Assembly: GCF_000368145.1 (NCBI RefSeq)
Contig: NZ_KB849285.1
Coordinates: 265,274-329,273, forward strand
Source: Acinetobacter guillouiae CIP 63.46
Lineage (GTDB): Bacteria > Pseudomonadota > Gammaproteobacteria > Pseudomonadales > Moraxellaceae
Direction of reading: 5' to 3'
DNA length: 64,000 nt
Position numbers and translations under genes: made by a program. How positions within the stretch are numbered: the stretch's first letter is position 1; each line of letters begins with the position of its first letter. This document shows positions 37,348 to 46,486 of this stretch, piece by piece. A model generated the notes under the pieces. It had not been told where the DNA came from. It was given only the letters and a program-made list of their open reading frames with translations, and did not search any database.

Positions 37348-38218
37348 ACAATCTATGATCAATGATTCACGTAATGCGCTTGTCGTAGAAGGTGGCGGTA
37401 TGCGTGGGGCTTTTACCTGCGGTGTACTTGACGCTTTCCTACAACAAAATTTTAACCCTTTTGATCTTTTTGTGGGAGTGTCTTCTGGTTCAACAAACCT
37501 CGCCAATTACCTTGCTCGACAACAAGGTCGTAATATCGAACTCTATTTAGACCACTCACTTCGACCTGAATTTATTCGTTATGCTCGCTTTTTTAAAGGT
37601 GGGGATTTACTGGATATGCAATGGATGTGGAATATTGTCGAGAAAGAGAATCCTCTAGATCAACAAGCTTTATTTAGTCAAAATCCTGACTTTTATATGG
37701 TGTTGACTCATGCTCGTACAGGTTATCCTGAATATTTACGTGCTGGGAAAGACAATATTATCGATGGATTACGTGCTTCTAGTTCTATTCCCTATCTGAC
37801 ACGACAGGCTGTAGAAATTTTTGGAGAGCCTTATTTTGATGGCGGTGTCGCAGATGCCCTCCCTGTTCAATGGGCAGCGCAACAAGCAAATATTCAAAAT
37901 CTCTTGGTGATTCGTACGCGTACACAAAATTACTTTAAAGCCAGCAGTAAAACAGATCAATTCTTGGCAAAATATTTGCTTAATCAACATACTGGCTTTG
38001 CAGATAGTCTGAAAAACCGCTGTACTCGTTATAACCAAACTGTCGATTTTATCCGCCAAAATACTCAACAAAGCATTTTTGAAATCTGCCCACCTGACAA
38101 TAAAAAGTTAGCAGGCCGTTTATGTAAAGATAAACGCAAATTGCAATATACCTATGAAGTTGGCTTAGAAAGCGGACAAAAAGCCATAGAAGACTGGAGT
38201 AACGCACACAAAGGCTAA
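37337..38218 (+). CDS. Patatin-like phospholipase (YjjU type)
   Basis: A 293-residue patatin-fold acyl hydrolase, expected to cleave acyl chains from phospholipids. The oxyanion loop is GGGMRGAF at about residue 19. The nucleophile serine is in GVSSGS (GxSxG), and the catalytic aspartate is in DGGVADALPV. The dyad is complete. There is no signal peptide, so it acts on the cytoplasmic face. A second ATG six codons in is possible; neither has a strong binding site, consistent with coupling to the overlapping upstream gene. It is not evidently linked to the T6SS island next door, which is divergent. Confidence 0.88.
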   Translation: MQTKQSMINDSRNALVVEGGGMRGAFTCGVLDAFLQQNFNPFDLFVGVSSGSTNLANYLARQQGRNIELYLDHSLRPEFIRYARFFKGGDLLDMQWMWNIVEKENPLDQQALFSQNPDFYMVLTHARTGYPEYLRAGKDNIIDGLRASSSIPYLTRQAVEIFGEPYFDGGVADALPVQWAAQQANIQNLLVIRTRTQNYFKASSKTDQFLAKYLLNQHTGFADSLKNRCTRYNQTVDFIRQNTQQSIFEICPPDNKKLAGRLCKDKRKLQYTYEVGLESGQKAIEDWSNAHKG

Positions 38219-38237
38219 AAGCGAAATTCCCAACAGA

Positions 38238-38615
38238 CTAGTTTTTTAGCTTGTATTGCGTGACATATCCTTCTTGTGGAAAAGCATCCTTAGTGATGCT
38301 TTCTACTTGTACAACTTGCCCTTTGACTAAACTGATCAAAGGTGGCTGTTCAATCGTAATTCGCATGCGTTGATTGACCAGTGATTGGCATCCACTGTCA
38401 GCTCTTCCATTCTTTTCAGCTTTTAATATTTTGATATACATCGTCAATTTACTTTTTTCAAACTCACCTTGTGGCCCATTGATTGCCATAGTCATGGTTG
38501 AAGTCGCTTCTAAGACTTTAACCGTTAATAGGCAATGGTTCAGATAAGATGCCCAAGTCAAATTGGGTACAATAAGACCCATCATCAAAAAAATACCAAG
38601 TATTGCACTTTTCAT
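38238..38615 (-). CDS. Exported hypothetical protein, 125 aa
   Basis: A 125-residue protein with a signal peptide (MKSAILGIFLMMGLIVPNLTWA before SYLNH). The mature part is about 100 residues with two cysteines (HCLL and GCQS) that could form a disulfide, and a likely small beta barrel (KGQVVQVESITKD). It begins directly at the stop of the upstream gene, so it is co-transcribed with it and with the HAD gene. No family recognised; periplasmic by prediction. Confidence 0.65.
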   Translation of the reverse strand: MKSAILGIFLMMGLIVPNLTWASYLNHCLLTVKVLEATSTMTMAINGPQGEFEKSKLTMYIKILKAEKNGRADSGCQSLVNQRMRITIEQPPLISLVKGQVVQVESITKDAFPQEGYVTQYKLKN

Positions 38616-39299
38616 TTACTGATCCCTTTTCCAAAATTTCCATGACTTTTCAGGGCATGCATAAAGCTTGTCAGACACAGTCACTTCTTGATTGGTTTTT
38701 AGATCAAATACTTGAAATTGGCATTGGTTATTTTGATATTTACCTAAAATTTCATAATCGTGTCCAGCCTGTGGTCTGAACGAAGCAACAGCATCCACAC
38801 ATTGATCAAAAACTTGTGCTTTTGTCCGAGATGAATCAGTCGCTCCAAATACAAAACCATATAAATTCACAGGTTGGTCGGCATTTAAAATAAACTCTTT
38901 ATAAGAAATCAGTTGGTAAGTTCGCATAGCATTGCTTTCAGCTTCTTTCTGAATCGCACTACGAGGCATCCCTTCTTCGATATTAAAGGTGATTCTGGCA
39001 TACGCTTTTAGCGCAGATAATGCACCATTTCCACTTAAGTAATCCCGTATCCCAGCTTTTCTTCCTGCACAATCAAATGAATGTTGAATTAAAGTTTTTG
39101 TCGCACCCTTTCGATAGACCCGAATCCGTGACTGTGTCGCTGGATCATAAGTTTTTGGCTTTGTTTCTACCTGCAACTCATAGGCTAACGGTTGTTGTTT
39201 ATCTGTTTCGGCTTGTGCAAATACACTGAATTGAGATACAACTCCAAATAAAAATAAAACCTGAAACTTTACCCTACCGTGCTTATATAATCTTTTCAT
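38616..39299 (-). CDS. Exported hypothetical protein, 227 aa
   Basis: A 227-residue protein with a signal peptide ending FAQA before ETDK. The mature part is beta-rich with four cysteines (SFDCAG, FDQCVD, NNQCQF and YACPEK), suggesting two disulfides in the periplasm. No enzymatic motif or known family is recognised. The start overlaps the HAD gene stop as ATGA, and its stop adjoins the next exported protein, so the three form one unit. The two exported products may work together. Confidence 0.65.
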   Translation of the reverse strand: MKRLYKHGRVKFQVLFLFGVVSQFSVFAQAETDKQQPLAYELQVETKPKTYDPATQSRIRVYRKGATKTLIQHSFDCAGRKAGIRDYLSGNGALSALKAYARITFNIEEGMPRSAIQKEAESNAMRTYQLISYKEFILNADQPVNLYGFVFGATDSSRTKAQVFDQCVDAVASFRPQAGHDYEILGKYQNNQCQFQVFDLKTNQEVTVSDKLYACPEKSWKFWKRDQ

Positions 39300-39955
39300 T
39301 TTATTTTTAAAATATTAAGTATGTCTTGAAAATACTTTACACGATGATCGGCCTGTGTCGATATTACTTTTTGTTGAGGGTCAAATAAGATCGTTTTCAT
39401 GCCCAAAGCTTTTGCACCGCGAATGTCTGCTATCTCATGATCGCCAACAAAAATGCAGTGCTGAGGAATAACACCGAGCTGCTGACATGCCAATTGGAAA
39501 ATTTCTGGATGAGGCTTTCGCAGTCCAACAGCTTCTGAAACAATCACACTCGAAAAATACTCACTTAAACCTAAGGCTTTGAAATTATCTTCCTGAAAAG
39601 GTGTCTTTCCATTAGAGATTAATCCAAGAGAAAAATTTGCCTTAAACAAGCTATAGATAACCAGATCAACATCACTAAAGCTCCGACAAAATTTATTAAA
39701 GTCTAGAATATAATTCTCTAATAGCGCTTGTGTCGAATAGTTAGATATTTGAAACTCTTGAATAAGTTGAGCATATACCTGATCTTTCCATACAGAACCA
39801 TTGTTATCCAACTCAATAAAACGCTGAATAAATTGTGGTTTCTGTTGAATCGTAACCAGCTCGAAGAAATTTACCTGCCAATTTAAAAAAGCCTTTAGGG
39901 AGGAGGTGCGATCAAGTAAGGTTTGATCTAAATCAAAAAGTACAACTTGAATCAT
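39296..39955 (-). CDS. HAD superfamily hydrolase (subfamily IA)
   Basis: A 219-residue HAD-IA phosphatase. Motif I is DLDQTLLD (Asp8 nucleophile, Asp10 acid/base), motif II LISNG, motif III the lysine in GLRKPHP, and motif IV VGDHEIADIRGA. A helical cap sits between motifs I and II. It most resembles the YjjG/pyrophosphatase-like nucleotidases and phosphoglycolate phosphatase relatives. The substrate cannot be named. It is the first gene of the unit with two exported proteins, an association with no clear logic. Confidence 0.85.
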   Translation of the reverse strand: MIQVVLFDLDQTLLDRTSSLKAFLNWQVNFFELVTIQQKPQFIQRFIELDNNGSVWKDQVYAQLIQEFQISNYSTQALLENYILDFNKFCRSFSDVDLVIYSLFKANFSLGLISNGKTPFQEDNFKALGLSEYFSSVIVSEAVGLRKPHPEIFQLACQQLGVIPQHCIFVGDHEIADIRGAKALGMKTILFDPQQKVISTQADHRVKYFQDILNILKIK

Positions 39956-40031
39956 CTCTCCATCCTCTAAATCGAAAAGACTTGCTAAAGGATCAATAGA
40001 TTATGATCATTGATTGTCCATTCAGTCCGTT

Positions 40032-40940
40032 CTATCCATTGAATGCTTGTAGTGTTTCTAGGGTAATCCCTGCGCCACCACATACAATCACCAAGACCTG
40101 ATCAGCGGGTTTAAATTGAATCGCCTGATCATAAAGCACTGATAACGTTGCACCACATGCCGGCTCAACCAAAATACGATGATCATCCACAAATTTTAAA
40201 CAAGCATCTACAGTGTCTTGATCTGAAACAACCAAACTACGAACTTCAAGTTCTTGGCTCACTTCAAATGCATTTTGACAAACTTTTTTTGCTGCAAGTG
40301 TTGTTGCTATACCACTCACTTGATCCAATTCAACATGTTGTTTAGCAACAATCGAAGCATGTAAGGATGCTGTACCTTGGGTTTCAACCGCATAAATTGG
40401 AATATGGGCTAAACCATGTTTTTTTAATCCTGCTGCAACACCTGAAAGTAAACTTCCGCCACCCACAGATAAGACCACCGCATCTGGAGTAACGCCATCT
40501 GCAATGACTTCATCAATCATCGGGATAATGCCTTCCCATAACAATGGATGATCAAAAGGATGAATAAATACATCATGCTGTGTTAATAAGGACTGCGCTA
40601 AAGCATTGGCTTCGGTCCATGAAGCGCCATGTACAATAACCTCTGCACCTTGCTGGGCAATTAATTCTCTCGCACATTGTGCTGTGGTTTCAGGAACCAC
40701 GACGGTCACCGGAACACCTAGTTGTCGACCTGTATAAGCAACAGCTAAGCCTGCATTGCCACCCGATGAACTGATAAAACGCTGAGCACCCTGCTCAAAA
40801 TATTTTTGACAGGCATGGCTAATGCCTCGTTGTTTAAATGACGCCGACGGTTGTAAGGCTTCCATTTTTAACCACACCTGACATTGATTCAGTTGGCTTA
40901 AAACTAAAGATTGAATTAACGGGGTTTTTATACTGAGCAT
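40032..40940 (-). CDS. PLP-dependent serine/threonine dehydratase-like protein
   Basis: A 302-residue fold-type II PLP enzyme. The Schiff-base lysine is in PSASFKQRG near residue 37, the substrate loop is SSSGGNAGLA, the phosphate-binding loop is VGGGSLLSG, and CGGAGITL closes the active site. The absence of an ACT domain and the length point to L-serine/L-threonine deaminase (biodegradative, SDH-like), not biosynthetic IlvA. It would release ammonia and pyruvate or 2-oxobutyrate. It is preceded by a 16-base tandem repeat (40959-41020). Confidence 0.85.
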   Translation of the reverse strand: MLSIKTPLIQSLVLSQLNQCQVWLKMEALQPSASFKQRGISHACQKYFEQGAQRFISSSGGNAGLAVAYTGRQLGVPVTVVVPETTAQCARELIAQQGAEVIVHGASWTEANALAQSLLTQHDVFIHPFDHPLLWEGIIPMIDEVIADGVTPDAVVLSVGGGSLLSGVAAGLKKHGLAHIPIYAVETQGTASLHASIVAKQHVELDQVSGIATTLAAKKVCQNAFEVSQELEVRSLVVSDQDTVDACLKFVDDHRILVEPACGATLSVLYDQAIQFKPADQVLVIVCGGAGITLETLQAFNG

Positions 40941-40958
40941 AGGTAAATCGATTCTCTT

Positions 40959-41020
40959 GGCTTATTTCAATGTGGGTTTATTTCAATCTTGGTTTATTTC
41001 AATCTTGGTTTATTTCAATT
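40959..41020. repeat. Tandem repeat, 16-bp unit, about four copies
   Basis: The unit GGTTTATTTCAATCTT is exact at 40975-40990 and 40991-41006. A diverged copy lies before (40959-40974) and a partial one after (41007-41020). It ends exactly at the stop codon of the GNAT gene and fills the gap to the dehydratase start, so copy-number change would alter the spacing upstream of that start. Confidence 0.85.
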
Positions 41021-41451
41021 CAGTCATTTTTTAAACTTAACCCCATATCGATATGTGGAATCTCACAATCTAAATATTCTTCACCCTGTACCTGAAAGCC
41101 TAAGTTTTCATAGAAGCGCGTTGCATAAACTTGAGCGGATAATTGAAGAAATGCTCTATTTTGCTGTTTTGCCACTTGAATAATCTGTTGCATGAGCAGT
41201 TTACCGATCCCTTCACCTCGATATTGTTGCAACACAGCAACTCGACCAATACTGTTATTTTCCAATAACCGCGCTGTCGCAATGGGTTGATCTTGAGCAT
41301 ATACAACAAAATGCAATGAAATGGCATCCTGCTCATCCCATTCATCTGCTTCACTGATGTTTTGTTCTTCGATAAAAACCATGCTTCGAATCAGTTTTGC
41401 ATCATGTTGAAGCTGACTCCACGGCCCAGATTGAATGACAAATTGGCTCAT
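41020..41451 (-). CDS. GNAT-family N-acetyltransferase
   Basis: A 143-residue GNAT enzyme. The acetyl-CoA pyrophosphate loop is QYRGEGIGKLLM near residue 78 (motif A, R/Q-x-x-G-x-G/A), preceded by beta4 GRVAVL. The C-terminal motif B is ARFYENLGFQ-like (TRFYENLGF). The opening IRSMVFIEEQ with EWDEQD is typical of the YjcF/ElaA-like group. The substrate is unknown. It is followed closely by the tandem repeat and the dehydratase gene on the same strand. Confidence 0.88.
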   Translation of the reverse strand: MSQFVIQSGPWSQLQHDAKLIRSMVFIEEQNISEADEWDEQDAISLHFVVYAQDQPIATARLLENNSIGRVAVLQQYRGEGIGKLLMQQIIQVAKQQNRAFLQLSAQVYATRFYENLGFQVQGEEYLDCEIPHIDMGLSLKND

Positions 41452-41565
41452 TATTTAAATCCTAATGGTTGAGAAATTGATCCTTCATTCTTGCAATTAT
41501 GCTAATGTAATGCACAGTGACAATGCGTTCACTTTCACCAACTTAACTAAACTTGTAGAATAATT

Positions 41566-42252
41566 ATGTTTCTAAATCATAAATTTAAAGTATTTATTTA
41601 TAGCGCAATTTTACTGACGACTCAAAGTATTTATGCAAAAACATCCGAGCTAGATCGTGTGAACATTATCTCAAAAAGCATGATTGGATTATTTTCTCAA
41701 GACTCAAATCAAGATCAGCTTAATTTAAAAATGAGTGCCGCAATTGCAGGTATCTCAGAAGCTGAAGCTAAAAAAAACCGCGATGAAAGTGGCGAAAAAC
41801 AAGCCACTGCATCTGAAAAGATGAAGGAAATACTCAAAGAACAATTTAATGCCAACGATTTTAAAATTGTTGCGCCAGCATTTGAACGCCAAATGAAAGC
41901 TCAAAGTGCTGCATATCAGAGCTGTAAACAGGATGGTAAAATTATTGAAAATAGTCAAAGTTTTCAAGTACCGTTAACCTGTAAAGTCCCTGTGCTTAAT
42001 TTAGACAATGTTCAAATGCCTGAACGTGGTAGCAAAGAAAGTGATGCTCAATTTGCAGCTAAAGCAACAGACTTTCTGACAGAACTACTGATTAAAGCCC
42101 CAACAGAAACATTAAAAACCAGTATCTTGATTCATAAAATGGGTGAGCAATTGATTCCAGAAATGGATGATCCGCAATATTTTCCAGATACCATTTCTCG
42201 AAAAACCACGGGCACAAGCGAAGCTGAGCTTGATGAAATGAATCAGCAATAA
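41566..42252 (+). CDS. Exported hypothetical protein, 228 aa
   Basis: A 228-residue protein with a signal peptide (to SIYA before KTSE). The mature part is helical and rich in Lys, Glu, Gln and Ala, with two cysteines (SCKQ and TCKV). No family recognised. It is preceded by an AT-rich promoter region and followed by a hairpin at 42277-42306. Expected in the periplasm; role unknown. Confidence 0.7.
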   Translation: MFLNHKFKVFIYSAILLTTQSIYAKTSELDRVNIISKSMIGLFSQDSNQDQLNLKMSAAIAGISEAEAKKNRDESGEKQATASEKMKEILKEQFNANDFKIVAPAFERQMKAQSAAYQSCKQDGKIIENSQSFQVPLTCKVPVLNLDNVQMPERGSKESDAQFAAKATDFLTELLIKAPTETLKTSILIHKMGEQLIPEMDDPQYFPDTISRKTTGTSEAELDEMNQQ

Positions 42253-42276
42253 AATAATTTATCTAAATAGTACCAA

Positions 42277-42306
42277 GAGAGAAAGCAGTTAAACCTGCTT
42301 TCTCTC
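42277..42306. terminator. Hairpin between convergent genes
   Basis: A perfect 12-base-pair stem, GAGAGAAAGCAG (42277-42288) with its complement (42295-42306), has a TTAAAC loop. It has no T-run on either side, so it is a weaker terminator or an RNA-stabilising hairpin. Confidence 0.55.
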
Positions 42307-42317
42307 CTCACAACGCG

Positions 42318-43568
42318 CTAGCACTTAGCGCCAATGTCTTGCTGGTCCCACTGATCATTCAATAATAATTCTAAGGATTGCTTTTGAATCCCATACATCT
42401 CTTTTAAAGCACGAATTTGATCTAAGACTGTTTGATCAGGTGCAGTGAAATCTTTACGCTTGGTTGCCAAAATCATTTTGTTTTTACTGGTATGTTCCAA
42501 TGCCACAAATTCAAAGACTTTGGTTTCATAACCATACGCTTTCAGCAACAGAGCTCGAATGGTATCTGTCAGCATTTCAGCTTGTTGTCCTGCATGAATA
42601 CCGAATTGCAACATCGGTTGTAACACTTGTGGACTATTCAATTGTGGGCGTAATTCTTTATGGCAACAAGGTGCACACATAATCATTTGAGCGTTTAAAC
42701 GGATACCTGTATGTATCGCAAAATCTGTTGCAACATCACACGCATGTAAGGCGATCATAATATCCAAATGGGATGGATGATACGTTCTCACATCACCTTG
42801 GAAAAAATCCAATTGATTAAAATCGGACTTTTGCGCAACCTCTTGGCAAAATTTCACCATTTTGTCATTCAGCTCAACACCTGTTACAAATGGGGTTTGA
42901 TGTTGTTTTGCCAAATAATCATATAAAGCAAACGTTAAATAGCCTTTTCCTGAACCAAAATCGACAATTTTTAAAGCCTGATCTTTGGTTTTTCCATCGT
43001 GCGCTAAAATCTCTGGCTGTTGAATATGCACTAAAGCACCTGAAAAGATTTCAACAAATTTGTTAATCTGCTTCCACTTACGTGCCATGCTTGGAATAAT
43101 CTGTGCATTGGCATCGGTAATACCGAGCGGTTGGAGGAAATAACTTTCTTGATCGACAAAACGATGTTTTGTACGATCATGCCCTTGTTGTTGGTTTTTA
43201 GCGGTTTTATCCAGCTTATTTTTACTGACGGTCAGCAAGGCTTTCTTTTTATTTTTCTTCAGCTGCGTTTCAGCCTCATGGGTAAATAAATTGGCTTGTT
43301 TACAATCCTCTGCCAGCCCCTGAATCGTGGTTAATGCATGGGTAAGTGGATAGTTTTTAGTAATATCATTGGTTTTGTAACGATATAGACAGCTTAGAAC
43401 CGTTTCATTCTGTAGCTGAATGACGCGAAAGGTCATTTTCTCTAAATCAACCAATTCTCCTTTATACTGACTTAAAATCAAACGATCTAAGCTTTGATTA
43501 TCAATAGCTTGCTGTACGCTATCAAAAAATTGTTGTTCCTGAACAGATAAGCTTGCCACATTGGACAT
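42318..43568 (-). CDS. Class I SAM-dependent methyltransferase (TRM13/METTL25-like)
   Basis: A 416-residue protein. An N-terminal region includes a Lys-rich stretch (LKKNKKKALLTVSKNK) and HRFVDQESYF. The SAM-binding motif IVDFGSGKGYLTF lies near residue 210, followed by GVELND and IALHACDVATD. The motif CAPCCHKELRPQ, with a cysteine pair and His, is typical of the Methyltransf_32 group that includes eukaryotic METTL25/TRM13 relatives. It probably modifies RNA, but no substrate is established. The start is at 43568 (two codons inside the ORF) or 43574. Confidence 0.8.
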   Translation of the reverse strand: MSNVASLSVQEQQFFDSVQQAIDNQSLDRLILSQYKGELVDLEKMTFRVIQLQNETVLSCLYRYKTNDITKNYPLTHALTTIQGLAEDCKQANLFTHEAETQLKKNKKKALLTVSKNKLDKTAKNQQQGHDRTKHRFVDQESYFLQPLGITDANAQIIPSMARKWKQINKFVEIFSGALVHIQQPEILAHDGKTKDQALKIVDFGSGKGYLTFALYDYLAKQHQTPFVTGVELNDKMVKFCQEVAQKSDFNQLDFFQGDVRTYHPSHLDIMIALHACDVATDFAIHTGIRLNAQMIMCAPCCHKELRPQLNSPQVLQPMLQFGIHAGQQAEMLTDTIRALLLKAYGYETKVFEFVALEHTSKNKMILATKRKDFTAPDQTVLDQIRALKEMYGIQKQSLELLLNDQWDQQDIGAKC

Positions 43569-43669
43569 AATCAAAACTCGTATTAATTAAGTTACCTATT
43601 TTAAGACGTCTTACTTTAAAGGTAAAACTCCATTACTATACAGTTGTATTTTTAGGATAATAAGATCCA

Positions 43670-44314
43670 ATGTCGACAGATAAATTGATTCACATCTATG
43701 CACCACAAGAAGAACGTATTAATGCGTTGAGTCATGCATTCGGTGCAATTTTGGCTGCTCTAGCGACTGTTTTGATGCTGATTAAAGGCAACTATCTGCA
43801 TGGATGGCAATTTTTTGGATTGCTTGTCTATGGTCTAAGCATGATTTTACTGTTTTCCAGTTCAGCAATTTATCATTTTTCTGTCGATGAAAAAAAACGC
43901 CAATGGTATAAAAAGCTGGATCATACCGCGATTTATTATTTAATTGCGGGAACCTATACGCCCTTTTTGGCAATTGCCATCCCAACAGCAAAAGCACATT
44001 ATTTATTGATTGCACTTTGGGTCATCGCAGCCATTGGAACACTATTCAAGTTAATATTCATTCATCGTTTTGAAAAAATTTCACTGATTGCTTATTTGGT
44101 CATGGGTTGGCTTGCCGTGCTTGTAATGGATGATATGCAACAGTATTTAAAACCAGAAGCATTAAAATTATTGGTCATTGGTGGTTTAGCATATACAATA
44201 GGCGCATTGTTTTATGCCTTAAAAAGAGTAAGATACACTCATGCTATTTGGCATATATTTGTTTTGGTCGGTGCAGGATCACATTTCCTTGCAATCTATC
44301 TTTACGTCATTTAA
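43670..44314 (+). CDS. trhA: Hemolysin III / PAQR-type membrane protein (TrhA, YqfA)
   Basis: A 214-residue inner-membrane protein with seven predicted helices. It has the family signatures EERINALSHAFGA at the start, SAIYHF, KLDHTAIYYLIAGTYTP and the final IWHIFVLVGAGSHF. These conserved His, Ser and Asp residues form the PAQR metal-site pattern. In E. coli this group (YqfA/TrhA) is linked to membrane energetics or fluidity. The hemolysin name comes from one early report and should not be read as a toxin call. Confidence 0.88.
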   Translation: MSTDKLIHIYAPQEERINALSHAFGAILAALATVLMLIKGNYLHGWQFFGLLVYGLSMILLFSSSAIYHFSVDEKKRQWYKKLDHTAIYYLIAGTYTPFLAIAIPTAKAHYLLIALWVIAAIGTLFKLIFIHRFEKISLIAYLVMGWLAVLVMDDMQQYLKPEALKLLVIGGLAYTIGALFYALKRVRYTHAIWHIFVLVGAGSHFLAIYLYVI

Positions 44315-44451
44315 TTCATAGACACTCAAAATTCAGTGACCCTGATGGAGTGAATTTGGGTTGATCTCGTTGTTTTTTTAAGAAATTACGCCTTTTTTAA
44401 AAAGATTACGCTTTAAAGACTCGTTTTACTTTTAAAAGTGTAAGGTTCACC

Positions 44452-45762
44452 ATGGCGTCATTATCTACTGCTACTCCAGAAATTCAAACAAATTCAAAGG
44501 CTCGTGTTCTTTTCGCAAGTCTTGTAGGTACAACAATCGAATTCTTCGATTTTTATATCTATGCAACTGCTGCAGTCCTCATTTTTCCGCATCTGTTCTT
44601 CCCAGCAAGTACAGATCCGATGACGGCAACAATTCAATCACTCGCAACATTTGCCATCGCATTTATTGCCCGCCCTATTGGCGCAGCAATCTTTGGTCAC
44701 TTAGGTGATCGTATTGGTCGTAAAGCAACCCTCGTCGCGGCTTTATTGACCATGGGTGTTTCAACAGTGTGTATTGGTCTACTTCCAACCTATGCACAGA
44801 TTGGTATCGTTGCACCACTATTACTTGCACTTTGTCGTTTAGGTCAAGGCTTAGGTCTTGGTGGTGAATGGTCTGGCGCAGTCCTGCTTGCAACCGAAAA
44901 TGCACCTGAAGGCAAACGTGCTTGGTATGGGATGTTCCCACAACTGGGCGCACCGATCGGTTTTATCTTGGCAACGGGTTCATTCCTTGGTCTTGGCGCA
45001 TTGATGTCTGAAGCAGACTTTATGCAATGGGGCTGGCGTATTCCATTCCTTGCAAGTGCTGCATTGGTGATTGTGGGTTTATATATTCGCTTAAAATTGC
45101 ATGAAACCCCAGCGTTCCAAAAAGTATTAGACAAACAAAAAGAAGTTAATGTTCCATTTAAAGAAGTTGTGACCAAACATTATAAAATGCTCTTCCTCGG
45201 CACAATTGCTGCGGTGTGTACATTCGTGGTGTTCTATCTCACAACAGTATTTGCACTCAACTGGGGAACCAAACAACTGGGTTACTCACGTGCAGAATTC
45301 TTAGAGATGCAACTGGTCGCAACACTGTGTTTTGCTGCTTTTATTCCGCTTTCTGCTGTATTTGCTGAGAAGTTTGGGCGTAAAGCAACCTCTATTGGGG
45401 TATGTATTGCCTCTGCACTTTTTGGTTTAGTATTTGCCAGTATGCTTGAGTCTGGCAGTACCGTAATTGTGTTCTTGTTCTTATGTGTAGGTTTAGCATT
45501 GATGGGAATGACATATGGTCCAATTGGTACGGTCTTGTCTGAAATTTTCCCGATTTCTGTACGTTATACAGGCTCAGCATTAACCTTTAACTTGGCAGGT
45601 ATTTTGGGCGCATCTTTTGCACCTCTGATCGCAACTGAACTTGCAACCAAATATGGCTTACAAGCGGTGGGTTACTACTTGACAGCAGCATCCATTCTTT
45701 CACTGTTGGCATTCTTGGCCATTCGTGAAACAAAACATGATGATGTTAACAACCAAGTTTAA
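44452..45762 (+). CDS. MFS transporter of the metabolite:H+ symporter (MHS) family
   Basis: A 436-residue, 12-helix transporter. The MHS signature TTIEFFDFYIYATAAVLIFP lies near the start, and the loop 2-3 motif GHLGDRIGRKATL in the first half. LCRLGQGLGLGGEWSGAVLLATENAP follows, then EKFGRKATS in the second half. Family members import organic acids such as shikimate, alpha-ketoglutarate, citrate or proline/betaine with protons; the substrate here is undetermined. The start at 44452 has AAGG seven bases upstream. It is monocistronic, ending at a strong terminator. Confidence 0.9.
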   Translation: MASLSTATPEIQTNSKARVLFASLVGTTIEFFDFYIYATAAVLIFPHLFFPASTDPMTATIQSLATFAIAFIARPIGAAIFGHLGDRIGRKATLVAALLTMGVSTVCIGLLPTYAQIGIVAPLLLALCRLGQGLGLGGEWSGAVLLATENAPEGKRAWYGMFPQLGAPIGFILATGSFLGLGALMSEADFMQWGWRIPFLASAALVIVGLYIRLKLHETPAFQKVLDKQKEVNVPFKEVVTKHYKMLFLGTIAAVCTFVVFYLTTVFALNWGTKQLGYSRAEFLEMQLVATLCFAAFIPLSAVFAEKFGRKATSIGVCIASALFGLVFASMLESGSTVIVFLFLCVGLALMGMTYGPIGTVLSEIFPISVRYTGSALTFNLAGILGASFAPLIATELATKYGLQAVGYYLTAASILSLLAFLAIRETKHDDVNNQV

Positions 45763-45780
45763 TCCCCCTCTCAATGATCA

Positions 45781-45802
45781 AAGCCTGCAATTTTGCAGGC
45801 TT
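45781..45802. terminator. Terminator between MHS transporter and rluA
   Basis: Arms AAGCCTGCA (45781-45789) and TGCAGGCTT (45794-45802) pair around ATTT, followed by a T-run on the plus strand. It serves the transporter and, through flanking A residues, probably the convergent rluA. Confidence 0.9.
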
Positions 45803-45820
45803 TTTTGATTTAGCCAAATG

Positions 45821-46486
45821 CTAAAATTCAGGCTCAGATACAATCTCAACCAGTAGATTATTAAAAGGCTGCATAAAAGACAAATAGCTTGCATGCAATG
45901 CCATACGCGCTAAATCGGTGTTAAACGGCGTAGGATGATAAAGCTTATCTCGCATAATCGGATGCCCAATATATTGCATATGCACCCGTAATTGATGAGA
46001 ACGTCCTGTAATCGGTGTAAGTAGCACCCGACTTACATCCTTTTCAGCATCATAGCTTACAGATTCAAATAAAGTTTGTGCGGGTTTGCCTAACTCAAAA
46101 TGCACGATCTGGCGTGGACGATTTTCCCAATCGGTAATCAAAGGCACATCCACACGACCATTGCTATTGATTTGCCCTTGCACCAAAGCAATATAATTTT
46201 TTTTAACAGTTCTCGCTTGAAACATTTTACTTGCTGCAACTTCTGCATCACGATGTTTGGCGAACAATAGAATGCCCGAGGTTGCCATATCCAAACGATG
46301 GGTAATCTTGGCATTTGGATATATTGCTAATACTCGAAAATAAGCGCTGTCGTGATGTTCAGGCAAACGCCCCGGAACTGAAAGTAACCCTGCGGGTTTA
46401 TTGATGGCAACAAAGTCATTATCTTCAAAAATAATGTCAAGTGGATCTAAAGGAGGCTGATAAACAAAGCCATCATCAATCGGCAT
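45821..46486 (-). CDS. rluA: Pseudouridine synthase RluA (tRNA U32 / 23S rRNA U746 type)
   Basis: A 221-residue RluA-family enzyme without an S4 domain, the size of E. coli RluA, which modifies U746 of 23S rRNA and U32 of some tRNAs. The catalytic aspartate is in HRLDMATSG, and INKPAGLLSVPG precedes it. PITGRSHQLRVHM and GHPIMRDKLY complete the core. The start is ATG 46486 (MPIDDGF); the longer frame opens with TTG at 46525 and adds 13 unlikely residues. Confidence 0.93.
   Translation of the reverse strand: MPIDDGFVYQPPLDPLDIIFEDNDFVAINKPAGLLSVPGRLPEHHDSAYFRVLAIYPNAKITHRLDMATSGILLFAKHRDAEVAASKMFQARTVKKNYIALVQGQINSNGRVDVPLITDWENRPRQIVHFELGKPAQTLFESVSYDAEKDVSRVLLTPITGRSHQLRVHMQYIGHPIMRDKLYHPTPFNTDLARMALHASYLSFMQPFNNLLVEIVSEPEF

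Noticed and set aside
40959-41020. Possible CRISPR array
   Set aside because: The units are only 16 bases and directly adjacent, without spacers of unique sequence, and no cas genes are near. It is a simple tandem repeat.
43670-44314. Hemolysin or virulence toxin
   Set aside because: The hemolysin III name is historical. The sequence is a PAQR-type inner-membrane protein conserved in harmless bacteria.
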